A stretch of DNA of 64,000 nucleotides from Gammaproteobacteria bacterium (GTDB lineage: Bacteria; Pseudomonadota; Gammaproteobacteria; Burkholderiales; Gallionellaceae). The notes beneath the pieces are model-generated. The model was not told where the DNA came from. It did no database searches and saw nothing but the letters and a program-made list of their open reading frames with translations. The stretch is from positions 62,001-126,000 of the forward strand of contig JAHIZO010000007.1 of NCBI GenBank assembly GCA_018814405.1. The letters are read 5' to 3'. The translations under genes were made by a program, and so were the position numbers. Of the stretch, positions 49,919-60,527 are shown in pieces; the first letter of the stretch is position 1, and each line of letters begins with the position of its first letter.

Positions 49919-50128
49919 TTATGGTACGGGGTCAAATCCACCCGAGTTCCAAGGATTGCATCGCAATATCCGCTTTACAGAAAGCCAAGCGCCCTTCAGC
50001 GCTCCGTATTTAACGATAGCTTCTTCTGCATATTGTGAGCAGCTAGGATGAAACCTGCATGACGGTGGCAAGAGTGGACTGATCAGATATTTGTATCCGC
50101 GCACGAAGAGTAGAAATAAAGACTTCAT
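49919..50128 (-). CDS. yidD: Membrane protein insertion efficiency factor YidD
   Basis: A 69-residue protein with the family's invariant pattern: short N-terminal amphipathic helix ([21 protein letters not shown]), [14 protein letters not shown], then [17 protein letters not shown] at the end. The three conserved cysteines are present. It assists YidC-dependent insertion. It overlaps rnpA by ATGA and precedes yidC, the standard arrangement. Confidence 0.96.
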   Translation of the reverse strand: MKSLFLLFVRGYKYLISPLLPPSCRFHPSCSQYAEEAIVKYGALKGAWLSVKRILRCNPWNSGGFDPVP

Positions 50129-50484
50129 TTTTTCGCCAATACACCCTTAAGTATCTCTGTCAATACAGAGAAAACCTGAGATTGTTCTGTCTTTTCGATC
50201 GGTCTTCTCAATCGAATAATCACATCTTGTTGTAAGCCACTTCTGACTTGAAGACGAAAGTTCTCGCGAATTTTCCTCTTCAATCTGTTACGTTGTGCAG
50301 CGCTTGGGATATGGCGCTTACCAACGGACAGCCCTAGTCTTGCACATCCTGAATTATTGGGTCTGGAATGAACAGCAAACCAACGACTCAAAAGGGGCCT
50401 TTCTTGCAAAAGCCCTGAAAAACCTTCTTGGCGAGAAATTCTACAACGCCGGGAAAAATGAAAATTGTGTTCTGCTTTAGACAC
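50125..50484 (-). CDS. rnpA: Ribonuclease P protein component
   Basis: The basic protein subunit of RNase P that matures tRNA 5' ends with the catalytic RNA. The RNR signature reads [15 protein letters not shown]. The track start (50508) lies inside rpmH. I prefer the GTG at 50484, which overlaps the last codons of rpmH and gives 119 residues, close to the family length; TTG 50487 cannot be excluded. No clear ribosome-binding site is seen, so translation is probably coupled to rpmH. It overlaps yidD with ATGA. Confidence 0.9.
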   Translation of the reverse strand: MSKAEHNFHFSRRCRISRQEGFSGLLQERPLLSRWFAVHSRPNNSGCARLGLSVGKRHIPSAAQRNRLKRKIRENFRLQVRSGLQQDVIIRLRRPIEKTEQSQVFSVLTEILKGVLAKK

Positions 50485-50611
50485 CAAGACGGGTTCTGCC
50501 CTTAGCACGACGGGCTGCGATTACTGCACGACCACCTTTGGTCTTCATGCGAACGAGAAAACCGTGGGTACGTTTTCTTTTGGTTACTGACGGCTGAAAT
50601 GTGCGCTTCAT
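50477..50611 (-). CDS. rpmH: 50S ribosomal protein L34
   Basis: A 44-residue protein absent from the ORF track because of size. Reading the minus strand from ATG 50609-50611 gives [18 protein letters not shown], continuing to the conserved [11 protein letters not shown] and TAA at 50477-50479. Sequence and length match L34, a basic protein of the large ribosomal subunit. It is the first gene of the rpmH-rnpA-yidD-yidC-mnmE operon and has a near-consensus promoter upstream at 50649-50677. Confidence 0.97.
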   Translation of the reverse strand: MKRTFQPSVTKRKRTHGFLVRMKTKGGRAVIAARRAKGRTRLGV

Positions 50612-50648
50612 GGCTAAATCCTATATTTCTAGTATTGAAAAGCGCGCA

Positions 50649-50677
50649 ATTACAATCGTTTGCGCTTCTGCTGTCAA
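50649..50677 (-). promoter_or_regulatory. Sigma-70 promoter of rpmH operon
   Basis: Reading the minus strand, a perfect -35 TTGACA (50672-50677) is followed after 17 bases by -10 TGTAAT (50649-50654). The start site would be about 30 bases upstream of the rpmH ATG. A DnaA box lies 13 bases further upstream. Confidence 0.85.
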
Positions 50678-50690
50678 GTTTAATTTATAT

Positions 50691-50699
50691 TGTGGATAA
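50691..50699 (-). promoter_or_regulatory. DnaA box upstream of dnaA
   Basis: TGTGGATAA is the exact reverse complement of the consensus TTATCCACA. It sits in the 145-base dnaA-rpmH divergent spacer next to the rpmH promoter, 58 bases before the dnaA start, where it could mediate DnaA autoregulation or contribute to origin function. Confidence 0.8.
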
Positions 50700-50756
50700 C
50701 TTTGGGTGGAGCTTGTAGAATTGGCCGGTCTATAAGTAATCGAATCCTAGCTTTTT

Positions 50757-52103
50757 ATGTCATCTCAAGGCTTGTCTGTGTGCTACCAGAAATATTTTCA
50801 GGAATTGCTGCCTCCGCAACAATACAATTCCTGGATCAAGCCGTTATTGTTTGAAATGGATGGTAATAAAGTCATTCTTACCGCGCCGAACAGCTTCACA
50901 TTAAGAATCATACAAGAGCGGTTTCTTTCTGCCTTATCAAAGCAGGCTCATGATTTTTTTGGTTTTCCTACGGAAATTGAGCTGCGATTGCAAAAGAAAC
51001 GAGCCGTGAAGATAGTAAGCCCTGCTGATACTCCTGTTGTCACAGAGAATAATCCGAAAGCACCACCTAAAGTATCAAAATCGGCCAGTAAACTTAATCC
51101 CTTGCTGACTTTTGATTCTTATGTGACCGGCAAAGCGAATCAACTTGCCCATGCTGCTGGCTTACAGGTTGCTGAAACACCAGGCGCAACATACAACCCG
51201 CTTTTCATTTATGGCGGGGTCGGACTTGGAAAAACCCATCTACTACAATCAATTGGCAATCTGGTCGCAAAAGAGAATAGTGATGCAAAGATCTGCTATA
51301 TCCATGCAACCAATTACGTTTCAGGTGTAGTTAAGGCGTTTCAGACAAAAAGTTTTGACGAGTTCAAACAGTTTTATAACTCTTTGGATTTACTACTCAT
51401 TGATGATATTCAGTTCATTGCAGATAAACCCGGTACTCAACAAGAGTTCTTCTATACCCTCAACTCACTAATTGATACCAACAAACAGGTTGTAATCTCT
51501 TGTGATACGTTCCCAAAAGAAATTACTGGGATTGAACCCCGCCTTACCTCCAGATTTACTTGTGGTCTTACCGTTGCAATTGAACCACCGGGCCTTGAAA
51601 TGCGGGTGGCGATCCTGCTACAGAAAGCCGCAAATAGTTCAACTCCGATAACAGAGGATGTAGCATTCTTTATTGCTAAACACGTACGTTCAAATATTCG
51701 TGAGTTAGAAGGCGCACTAAATAGAATTGAGGCTTACGCGCGCTTCCATAAGAAAGTGATTTCTATCGATTTAGCCAAAGAAGCACTAAAAGATCTGCTT
51801 GCCGCCCAAAATAAACAAGTAACGATAGAGAATATACAAAAAACAGTTGCTGACTTTTACAGACTAAAACTAGTCGACTTGCTTTCAAAAAAAAGGACTC
51901 GAGCAATTGCACGACCTCGGCAAATTGCCATGTCATTAGCCAGAGAATTGACTCAACTTAGTCTTCCTGAAATTGGCAACACCTTTGGTGGCAGGGATCA
52001 CACCACCGTACTACATGCTTGTAAGACCATTGATGCATTAAGAAACTCTGATTCTGTAATCGAAACAGAATTCAATCTTTTGCATCAGACTTTAAGGGGA
52101 TAA
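50757..52103 (+). CDS. dnaA: Chromosomal replication initiator DnaA
   Basis: A 448-residue initiator AAA+ ATPase. Domain I (residues 1-85, WIKPLLFEMDGNKVIL) is followed by a short linker (about 86-115), then the AAA+ core with Walker A GGVGLGKTHLL (from Gly153) and Walker B LLLIDDIQFI. The arginine finger lies in the FVIGSGN-like lid region and the C-terminal helix-turn-helix has the signature GGRDHTTVLHACKTI. Codon use is markedly richer in A and T than in genes before 45 kb. It is first in dnaA-dnaN-gyrB. Confidence 0.97.
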   Translation: MSSQGLSVCYQKYFQELLPPQQYNSWIKPLLFEMDGNKVILTAPNSFTLRIIQERFLSALSKQAHDFFGFPTEIELRLQKKRAVKIVSPADTPVVTENNPKAPPKVSKSASKLNPLLTFDSYVTGKANQLAHAAGLQVAETPGATYNPLFIYGGVGLGKTHLLQSIGNLVAKENSDAKICYIHATNYVSGVVKAFQTKSFDEFKQFYNSLDLLLIDDIQFIADKPGTQQEFFYTLNSLIDTNKQVVISCDTFPKEITGIEPRLTSRFTCGLTVAIEPPGLEMRVAILLQKAANSSTPITEDVAFFIAKHVRSNIRELEGALNRIEAYARFHKKVISIDLAKEALKDLLAAQNKQVTIENIQKTVADFYRLKLVDLLSKKRTRAIARPRQIAMSLARELTQLSLPEIGNTFGGRDHTTVLHACKTIDALRNSDSVIETEFNLLHQTLRG

Positions 52104-52303
52104 CTTCGGATATTGATACTTGTAATTGTGCATAACTATGGATATTTTCCATATCCAAATAATTATCCACAATCGATTTACAGTAAACAATGAAGGTAGC
52201 TAACAGTTAAAATGTATCGTTTGTTATTGAATTAAATTAAGTTTTACGAGTTTCCACAAAAACCGACCCAATTATTATTTATATTAAGAATTTAAGGAAA
52301 AAC
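52104..52303. other. Probable replication origin (dnaA-dnaN spacer)
   Basis: This 200-base spacer has a perfect DnaA box TTATCCACA (52163-52171) and a second box TGTGCATAA (52127-52135). An inverted repeat TATGGATATTTTCCATA (from 52137) lies between them. The right half (about 52172-52303) is very A/T-rich, as expected for an unwinding element. Position between dnaA and dnaN fits many bacterial origins. Only two clear boxes are present here plus one before dnaA, so the full origin may span both spacers. No gene is present. Confidence 0.6.
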
Positions 52304-53413
52304 ATGTTTATCAAACAAATCAATCGAAATGACTTGGTAAAACCCTTACAAGCTGTAGTTGGTATTGTGGAACGAAAACAACCTCTCCCAATCCTTTCTA
52401 ATGTACTTCTTAAAAAGATCGGTGATTCGCTACACTTGGTTACAACAGATCTTGAAATTCAGATTGAAGCCAAGCAAAAAGTAGAACTTCAAGAATCAGA
52501 TGGGCCGGACGCCATCACAATTTCAGCAAAGAAATTTCAGGATATTTTGAAAGCCATTCCTGAAGAAAGTTTAATTAGCTTGGATATTCGTGAGAGCAAA
52601 TTACTTGTAAAAGCGAATAAAAGTAAATTCAGCTTACAAACCTTACCTGCTCAAGACTTTCCAAATCTCACTGATCAACTGGAAGGCGCTACACAGATCC
52701 GTATTAAGCAAGGGAAAATGAGGCGTCTATTAAGTTCGGTGCAGCATGCAATGGCGCAGCAAGATATTCGCTATTATCTGAATGGTGTTTTGGTTGTTGT
52801 TGAGAACAGCTCTATAAAGCTTGTAGCGACTGATGGCCATCGTTTGGCATATATTGCTGAAGATATGGACGAGGACTATCCGAAATTGGAGGTGATCCTT
52901 TCCAGAAAGACAGTAAATGAACTATTGAAGCAATTGACTGATAGCGACGATGAACTACTTATCGAACTTGCTGAAAAACAGGTCCGCTTCAATTTTGCCG
53001 ATACAACCATGACCTCAAAGGTCATTGACGGAAAATTCCCGGATTACACCCGTGTCATACCAAACCATATCAACCATTTGGTGTTGAATAGAATGGTCAT
53101 TATGCAAGCGCTGCAAAGAGCGGCAATTCTGTCTAACGAAAAATTTAGAGGAGTACGTCTACTCCTCACTGAGAACAATTTACAAATCATCAGCAATAAC
53201 AGTGAACAAGAAGAGGCTCAAGAAGATATTGAGACGCAATACTCAGGCGGTGCTTTAGATATTGGATTTAATGTGAACTATCTATTGGATGGCATTAACT
53301 ATCTGAATAGCGAAGAAGTTACTTTTTCTTTCGGTGATCAAAACAGCAGTCTGCTGGTAACAACGCCTGAAAAGAATGACTACAAGTATGTGGTCATGCC
53401 AATGCGTATTTAA
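52304..53413 (+). CDS. dnaN: DNA polymerase III beta sliding clamp
   Basis: A 369-residue clamp with three repeated clamp domains (about 1-120, 128-250, 251-369), forming a dimeric ring around DNA. The LKKIGDSLHLVTTDLEI block, VATDGHRLAYI near the middle and the C-terminal YKYVVMPMRI are typical. An AAGGAAAA site precedes the ATG. A parS site lies between it and gyrB. Confidence 0.97.
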   Translation: MFIKQINRNDLVKPLQAVVGIVERKQPLPILSNVLLKKIGDSLHLVTTDLEIQIEAKQKVELQESDGPDAITISAKKFQDILKAIPEESLISLDIRESKLLVKANKSKFSLQTLPAQDFPNLTDQLEGATQIRIKQGKMRRLLSSVQHAMAQQDIRYYLNGVLVVVENSSIKLVATDGHRLAYIAEDMDEDYPKLEVILSRKTVNELLKQLTDSDDELLIELAEKQVRFNFADTTMTSKVIDGKFPDYTRVIPNHINHLVLNRMVIMQALQRAAILSNEKFRGVRLLLTENNLQIISNNSEQEEAQEDIETQYSGGALDIGFNVNYLLDGINYLNSEEVTFSFGDQNSSLLVTTPEKNDYKYVVMPMRI

Positions 53414-55882
<2,469 letters not shown>

Positions 55883-55915
55883 TTTTGTAGGTTTGTAGGT
55901 TCTCAGAAAAGGTGA

Positions 55916-55964
55916 AATTATTATCACCAAATGAAATGGCCACAGTTACTGTGGCCATTTTTAT
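55916..55964 (+). terminator. gyrB terminator, copy 1 of a 49-bp direct repeat
   Basis: AAATGGCCACAG and CTGTGGCCATTT form a 12-bp stem (55934-55960) with a TTA loop and a T-run. The 49-base segment is repeated at 56249-56297 with five differences. Two of those differences compensate in the stem. Confidence 0.88.
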
Positions 55965-55993
55965 TAAAAGAGAAGCACGAAACTTACATAAGC

Positions 55994-56113
55994 CAATAAC
56001 TACGGGTATTGAAAGAGGGGCGCTCAGAAAGCGCTGTGGCTCGTTAAATGTGCCGCCCTGAGGCGGCTAGCCCATAAAACCTTAAAAGCGGCGTATGGGC
56101 TTATAAACGAGCC
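55994..56113. ncRNA. Candidate structured RNA element (gyrB-topA spacer)
   Basis: The segment has several exact pairings. CAATA/TATTG (55994-56011) and GCGCT/AGCGC (56020-56034) form two hairpins. A three-way junction follows, closed by GGCTCGTT (56038-56045) with AACGAGCC (56106-56113). Its arms are GCCGCC-CTGA-GGCGGC (56052-56067) and AGCCCAT...ATGGGCT (56069-56101). GCGGC at 56088-56092 could alternatively pair with GCCGC. There is no ORF and I match it to no known RNA family. Strand is unknown; terminator copies lie on both sides. The remaining 56114-56248 shows no feature I can name. Confidence 0.45.
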
Positions 56114-56248
56114 GAACCCTGTCCGCTCAAAACCTCATACAATTTGGTGTTGGTAATATGTTCTTATGGGAATCACCTTTTGTTTTCTCCTGATTAAAAA
56201 TTGGGCAGCGTACTCGGATTAGCCGGTCAATTTTCTGTGCGCGGCAAC

Positions 56249-56297
56249 AATTATTCTCGCCAAATGAAACGGCCACAGTTTCTGTGGCCGTTTTTAT
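56249..56297 (+). terminator. Second terminator, copy 2 of the 49-bp repeat
   Basis: AAACGGCCACAG and CTGTGGCCGTTT form the stem (56267-56293) with a TTT loop and a T-run on the plus strand. It lies 55 bases beyond the topA stop (topA is on the minus strand), and its T-run suits plus-strand transcripts coming from gyrB or from the structured element. Confidence 0.8.
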
Positions 56298-56351
56298 ACG
56301 ACTGGCTTGTGAAAACAACGAGAAAAAACTAGGGCTTGCTTGTACTAGATA

Positions 56352-58967
56352 CTATTTCTTGGCGGCCTTCTTAACCGCGGGTTTCTTTTCGGTAGCTTTG
56401 GCAGTGGACTTTTTAGTTGTTGTTGCTTTAGAGGCAGTTTTTTTGGCCGAAGTTGTTGCAGTTTTGGTGGTTTTCTTGGCTGACGCCTTTTTGGCCGTTG
56501 CTTTTTTGGGAGCTTTGGCTTTGCCAGTGCCGCCCTTTGCGGCTCTTGCGGCGATTAGCTCAAGAGCCTCTTCCAATGTAACCGCTTCCGGTGTTACATC
56601 CTTGGGCAAGGTGGCGTTGATCTTGCCGTGGCGTACATAAGGGCCATAGCGTCCACTACACACTTCGATAGGAGCTTTGTCATCTGGGTGCTCACCAAGC
56701 GCGCGCAACACTGTGGCACCCCCTGCCTTGGCCTGTGAGAGTAATTCCACAGCACGTTCTAAACCAATATCGAAGATGCTGTCAGTGCGCGGGATAGATT
56801 TGAACTTTCCATCGTGCCCAATGTATGGACCGAAGCGACCAATATTGACGATGACCTTCTTGCCGCTTTCTGGGTGAATACCCACTTCTCTTGGAAGAGA
56901 TAGCAACTTAAGCGCAGACGCAAGGTCGGCTCCCTCCAAGGGAAGCTCCTTCGGCCAGGAAACCCGTTTGGGTTTTGTCTTGACGCCTTCTTCCTGTTCG
57001 CCCAGCTGAACGTAAGGACCGTAAGGGCCGCGTAACAACAAAACGACTTGTTTGGTATCCGGGTGCTCGCCTAGCTCCTTGCGTGCTTCTCCAGTGTCTT
57101 CTTCTCCGTCAAGGCTGCGAGTAAAGTCGCACTCAGGATAACCGGTACAACCGATGAAATTGCCTCGTTTTCCAAGTCGCTTGGAAAGCGGCTTGCCGCA
57201 CTTGGGGCAAGCTTCTTCCAGAATTTCGGTGCCAGGACGATCGACATCCTTCTTATCAACAATCAGCTTATGAAAGCCCGTCCAAAAGGCATCAAGCACA
57301 GGTATCCAATCTCGCTTGCCTTCAGAGATTTCGTCCAGTTCATCTTCAAGATTGGCGGTAAAACTATAATCGACATACTTTGTGAAGTGCTCGTTAAGGA
57401 ATTTAATTACGACGCGACCCACATCAGTGGGCATGAAACGCTTCTTATCGAGTGTTGCGTATTCGCGAGCTTGCAGCGTGGAGATGATGGCGGCATAGGT
57501 AGAAGGACGACCAATGCCATACTCTTCAAGTGTTTTTACCAGGCTGGCCTCAGAATAACGAGGTGGAGGCTGGGTAAAGTGCTGCTCACCATAGAGTTTA
57601 TCGATTGGCAAAACATCGCCTTCCACTAGGGGCGGCAACTTCGCGCTATCCTCTTCCTCAGCATCATCCACATCTTCCATGTAGACGCCAATAAAACCTG
57701 GAAACACCAAGGTTTGGCCACTTGCTCTGAATAGGGTGTCATCACTGCTCAGGCGAATATCAACACTAACCGTGTCAAAGCGTGCAGGCGACATTTGACT
57801 GGCCAGAGTGCGTTTCCATATCATTTCGTACAAACGCATCTGGTCAATGTTCAGATGGTCTCGAAGACTATCGGGTGATCGTTCAATAGAAGTAGGACGA
57901 ATCGCTTCGTGCGCCTCCTGGGCATTCTTTGATTTGCTTTTGTAGGTGGGTTGCTTTCCGGGCAGGTAATCGGAAGCGTAATTATCTTTGATATAGTCAC
58001 GAATCTCCGCGACGGCTTCGTTGGCCAAATTCAAGGAATCGGTACGCATGTAGGTGATCAAACCTATGGTCTGTCCGCCGATATCAACGCCTTCATACAA
58101 TGACTGTGCGGTGCGCATAGTGCGATCGGATGTCATGCCAAGTTTGCGGACCGCTTCCTGTTGAAGGGTAGAGGTCGTAAAGGGCGCAGCAGGACTTCGC
58201 TGCTTTCCCTTTTTATCCACACGAACAACCTTTGGAGGCAATTTGGCATCATTTAGCTTGGCATGGATCGAGTCATATTCACCCTGGCTGCCGATGCTGA
58301 GCTGTTCCAGTTTGTTACCTTGATACTGAAAGAGTTTAGCTTTGAACGGAATACCGATTTTCTGGCTATCCAGATGTACGGACCAATATTCCTGACTATT
58401 GAACTTCTCGATCTCCAGCTCACGCTCGACGATAAGGCGAAGCGCAGGACTTTGAACGCGGCCGGCAGAAAGCCCGGGTCTGATCTTGCGCCACAGCAAA
58501 GGAGAGAGATTAAAGCCAACCAGGTAGTCCAGAGCTCTTCGAGCCTGTTGGGCATTTACCAATGGCATCGAGATCTCTCTGGGTTTGGCGACAGCTTCTT
58601 GGACAGCACTTTGCGTGATCTCATAAAAGACGACGCGTTGCATGTTCTTCTTTTTGAGTGTGCGCTTACTTTTAAGTAGTTCAGCGATATGCCAAGCGAT
58701 AGCCTCACCCTCGCGGTCCGGGTCGGGTGCGAGAAAGATGTTGTCAGCTTCCGCTGCGGCTTTGGCAATGGCATCGACATGCTTAGAGTTACGAGCAATG
58801 GTCTCGTAGTTCATTGCATAGCCGTTATCAACGTCAACAGCGCCGTTTTTGGGGATCAGGTCGCGAACATGACCGTAGGAAGCGAGAACCTCAAAGTCCT
58901 TGCCTAGATATTTCTTGAGTGTCTTGGCTTTGGCTGGGGACTCAACAATAAGCAGATTGGTTGCCAT
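56352..58967 (-). CDS. topA: DNA topoisomerase I
   Basis: Relaxes negative supercoils by a type IA mechanism. The 871-residue protein has the Toprim domain (LLIVESPAKAKTLKKYL at residue 4 onward, DPDREGEAIAWHIAELL) and the active-site tyrosine Tyr306 in GLITYMRTDS. A C4 zinc ribbon (CPKCGKPLSKRLGKRGNFIGC) follows, then two TopI C-terminal repeats containing RGPYGPYVQLG and IGRFGPYIGHDGK. The last 55 residues are a Lys/Ala/Thr-rich tail (TAKKASAKKTT ... KKAAKK) like that of histone H1. It is first in sequence order of the minus-strand topA-smg-dprA set and antiparallel to gyrB. Confidence 0.97.
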   Translation of the reverse strand: MATNLLIVESPAKAKTLKKYLGKDFEVLASYGHVRDLIPKNGAVDVDNGYAMNYETIARNSKHVDAIAKAAAEADNIFLAPDPDREGEAIAWHIAELLKSKRTLKKKNMQRVVFYEITQSAVQEAVAKPREISMPLVNAQQARRALDYLVGFNLSPLLWRKIRPGLSAGRVQSPALRLIVERELEIEKFNSQEYWSVHLDSQKIGIPFKAKLFQYQGNKLEQLSIGSQGEYDSIHAKLNDAKLPPKVVRVDKKGKQRSPAAPFTTSTLQQEAVRKLGMTSDRTMRTAQSLYEGVDIGGQTIGLITYMRTDSLNLANEAVAEIRDYIKDNYASDYLPGKQPTYKSKSKNAQEAHEAIRPTSIERSPDSLRDHLNIDQMRLYEMIWKRTLASQMSPARFDTVSVDIRLSSDDTLFRASGQTLVFPGFIGVYMEDVDDAEEEDSAKLPPLVEGDVLPIDKLYGEQHFTQPPPRYSEASLVKTLEEYGIGRPSTYAAIISTLQAREYATLDKKRFMPTDVGRVVIKFLNEHFTKYVDYSFTANLEDELDEISEGKRDWIPVLDAFWTGFHKLIVDKKDVDRPGTEILEEACPKCGKPLSKRLGKRGNFIGCTGYPECDFTRSLDGEEDTGEARKELGEHPDTKQVVLLLRGPYGPYVQLGEQEEGVKTKPKRVSWPKELPLEGADLASALKLLSLPREVGIHPESGKKVIVNIGRFGPYIGHDGKFKSIPRTDSIFDIGLERAVELLSQAKAGGATVLRALGEHPDDKAPIEVCSGRYGPYVRHGKINATLPKDVTPEAVTLEEALELIAARAAKGGTGKAKAPKKATAKKASAKKTTKTATTSAKKTASKATTTKKSTAKATEKKPAVKKAAKK

Positions 58968-58976
58968 GCGTGGTTT

Positions 58977-59432
58977 CTAATGTAGTGGCGTGGTGCCGGA
59001 AGGTGTAAGCAGATCTTCAATCAACATTGGATCAAGTTCTTCATGTTGGCTCCATAACACCATGAGCATAATGAGCTTCACTTTATCCAATTGAAGGTTT
59101 TCACGGTCAAGGGCGACAGCGCGGTCTATGATCATTTCACGCTCGATCGGCGAGATGAATTTGTTGTGTTCCCAGAATTTCAAGAAAAGAAGCGCTTCGG
59201 AACTGATGCGCCGCTGTTCATATTCGGAGAAAAGGCGAAAGCCGCTTTGATTGATGCTCTCTGGATATTTTGCTTGGGTAAGCTGTTGCAAACCAGACAA
59301 CCAAACCAAAGCTTGATTGATATCCTCTTCCTCAAACCCAGCAGCTGAGAGCTTTAGGGAAAGTTTGTCGTGATTGGGATAACTGCCAAGATCGAAATAA
59401 CTCTCGAACAGGAATAAGAGGATATCAAACAT
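58977..59432 (-). CDS. smg: Smg/DUF494 family protein
   Basis: A 151-residue protein of the Smg (DUF494) family, usually encoded next to dprA and topA. The N-terminus MFDILLFLFESYFD and the FEEEDINQALVWLSGLQQL stretch are diagnostic. The acidic helical protein has unknown function. It ends nine bases before the topA start and begins 15 bases after dprA ends, consistent with one transcript. Confidence 0.93.
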   Translation of the reverse strand: MFDILLFLFESYFDLGSYPNHDKLSLKLSAAGFEEEDINQALVWLSGLQQLTQAKYPESINQSGFRLFSEYEQRRISSEALLFLKFWEHNKFISPIEREMIIDRAVALDRENLQLDKVKLIMLMVLWSQHEELDPMLIEDLLTPSGTTPLH

Positions 59433-59447
59433 TAATGTATATGAGTT

Positions 59448-60518
59448 TTAGGCGATACGTTGATACAACCCGCCAGGCAGGCATGTTACGCACCCGTCGA
59501 GTTCAAGTTGCAACAGGATGGCTGATAGCTCGCTTATCGTCAAGCCGCTGCGATGAACGAGCACTTCAGTATCAACTGGATCGAAACCTAAGTGAACAAA
59601 CAATGGGTGCTCTGTTGAGGTGCTTGGCATCGAAACATCGCACAGGGGGTGTCCAAGCTCCTCAAGGATGTCATTTGCACTTTCGACCAGTTTTGCGCCT
59701 TGCTTGATCAACGCGTGGCAGCCCTTGGCATGCGGGGAATGGATTGATCCGGGAATAGCAAAGACATCTTTGCCCTGCTCTACCGCCAAACGTGCCGTAA
59801 TAAGTGAACCGCTGCGGACAGAAGCCTCGACAACCAAGCATCCAAGACCAAGTCCGCTGATGATTCGATTGCGACGAGGAAAGTTAGCTGCCAAGGGAGG
59901 TGTGCCAAGAGGAAATTCCGAAATGATAGCGCCTGATTGAGCAAGCTGATGAGCCAGATCCCGGTTGGAGGCGGGATAGACTTTATCAAGTCCGGTACCT
60001 ACAACAGCAATACTTGATGCATGACCTCTCAAGCCGCCAGTATGTGCGGCGGTGTCGATGCCTTGCGCTAAACCGCTAACAACGCACAGACCGGAATCCG
60101 ATGCAGAAAGTGCAAAGGCTTCCGCATTGCGAACACCCTGAGCAGAGGCATTACGACTACCTACGATGGCCAAAGCAGGAACATTCAAAAGGTCAAGCCG
60201 GCCTTTTACAAACAGCAACAAGGGCGGATCGGGAATATTGAGCAGGGATTTGGGGTACGTATCATCAGCGATTGTGATGACATGATTCAGCGGATCATCC
60301 AACCAAGCAAAAACAGCATCAATGATTGAAGAATCAAATTCAGCCAACAGGGCGCGAGCAATTGCCGGTTTGACGTATTGGGTGAGATCAGAAATGGATT
60401 GAGAAAAAACCACAGAGGGAGAGCCAAAGACTTTTAACAGGCGGCGCTGGCTTTCTCCCCCCAGCCCCGGAACCATGTAGAGTTGGAGCCAGGATGCGAG
60501 TCCTGAATCAACAGCCAT
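59448..60518 (-). CDS. dprA: DNA processing protein DprA
   Basis: A 356-residue DprA/Smf protein that loads RecA on incoming single-stranded DNA during natural transformation. The N-terminal SAM-like helical region precedes the extended Rossmann fold with LAIVGSRNASAQG, VVSGLAQGIDTAAH and FPRRNRIISGL. The C-terminal winged-helix-like domain is present (PVDTEVLVHRSGLTISELSA). With type IV pilus control genes in the same window, competence is plausible but not shown. It overlaps neither neighbour. Confidence 0.95.
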   Translation of the reverse strand: MAVDSGLASWLQLYMVPGLGGESQRRLLKVFGSPSVVFSQSISDLTQYVKPAIARALLAEFDSSIIDAVFAWLDDPLNHVITIADDTYPKSLLNIPDPPLLLFVKGRLDLLNVPALAIVGSRNASAQGVRNAEAFALSASDSGLCVVSGLAQGIDTAAHTGGLRGHASSIAVVGTGLDKVYPASNRDLAHQLAQSGAIISEFPLGTPPLAANFPRRNRIISGLGLGCLVVEASVRSGSLITARLAVEQGKDVFAIPGSIHSPHAKGCHALIKQGAKLVESANDILEELGHPLCDVSMPSTSTEHPLFVHLGFDPVDTEVLVHRSGLTISELSAILLQLELDGCVTCLPGGLYQRIA

Positions 60519-60527
60519 TTAATTCGC

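Noticed and set aside
56045-56113. Integron attC site in the gyrB-topA spacer
   Set aside because: GTTAAAT and AAC are present but in the reverse order to attC (which needs an AAC-type end first and GTT-type end last), and no integrase or cassette is nearby.
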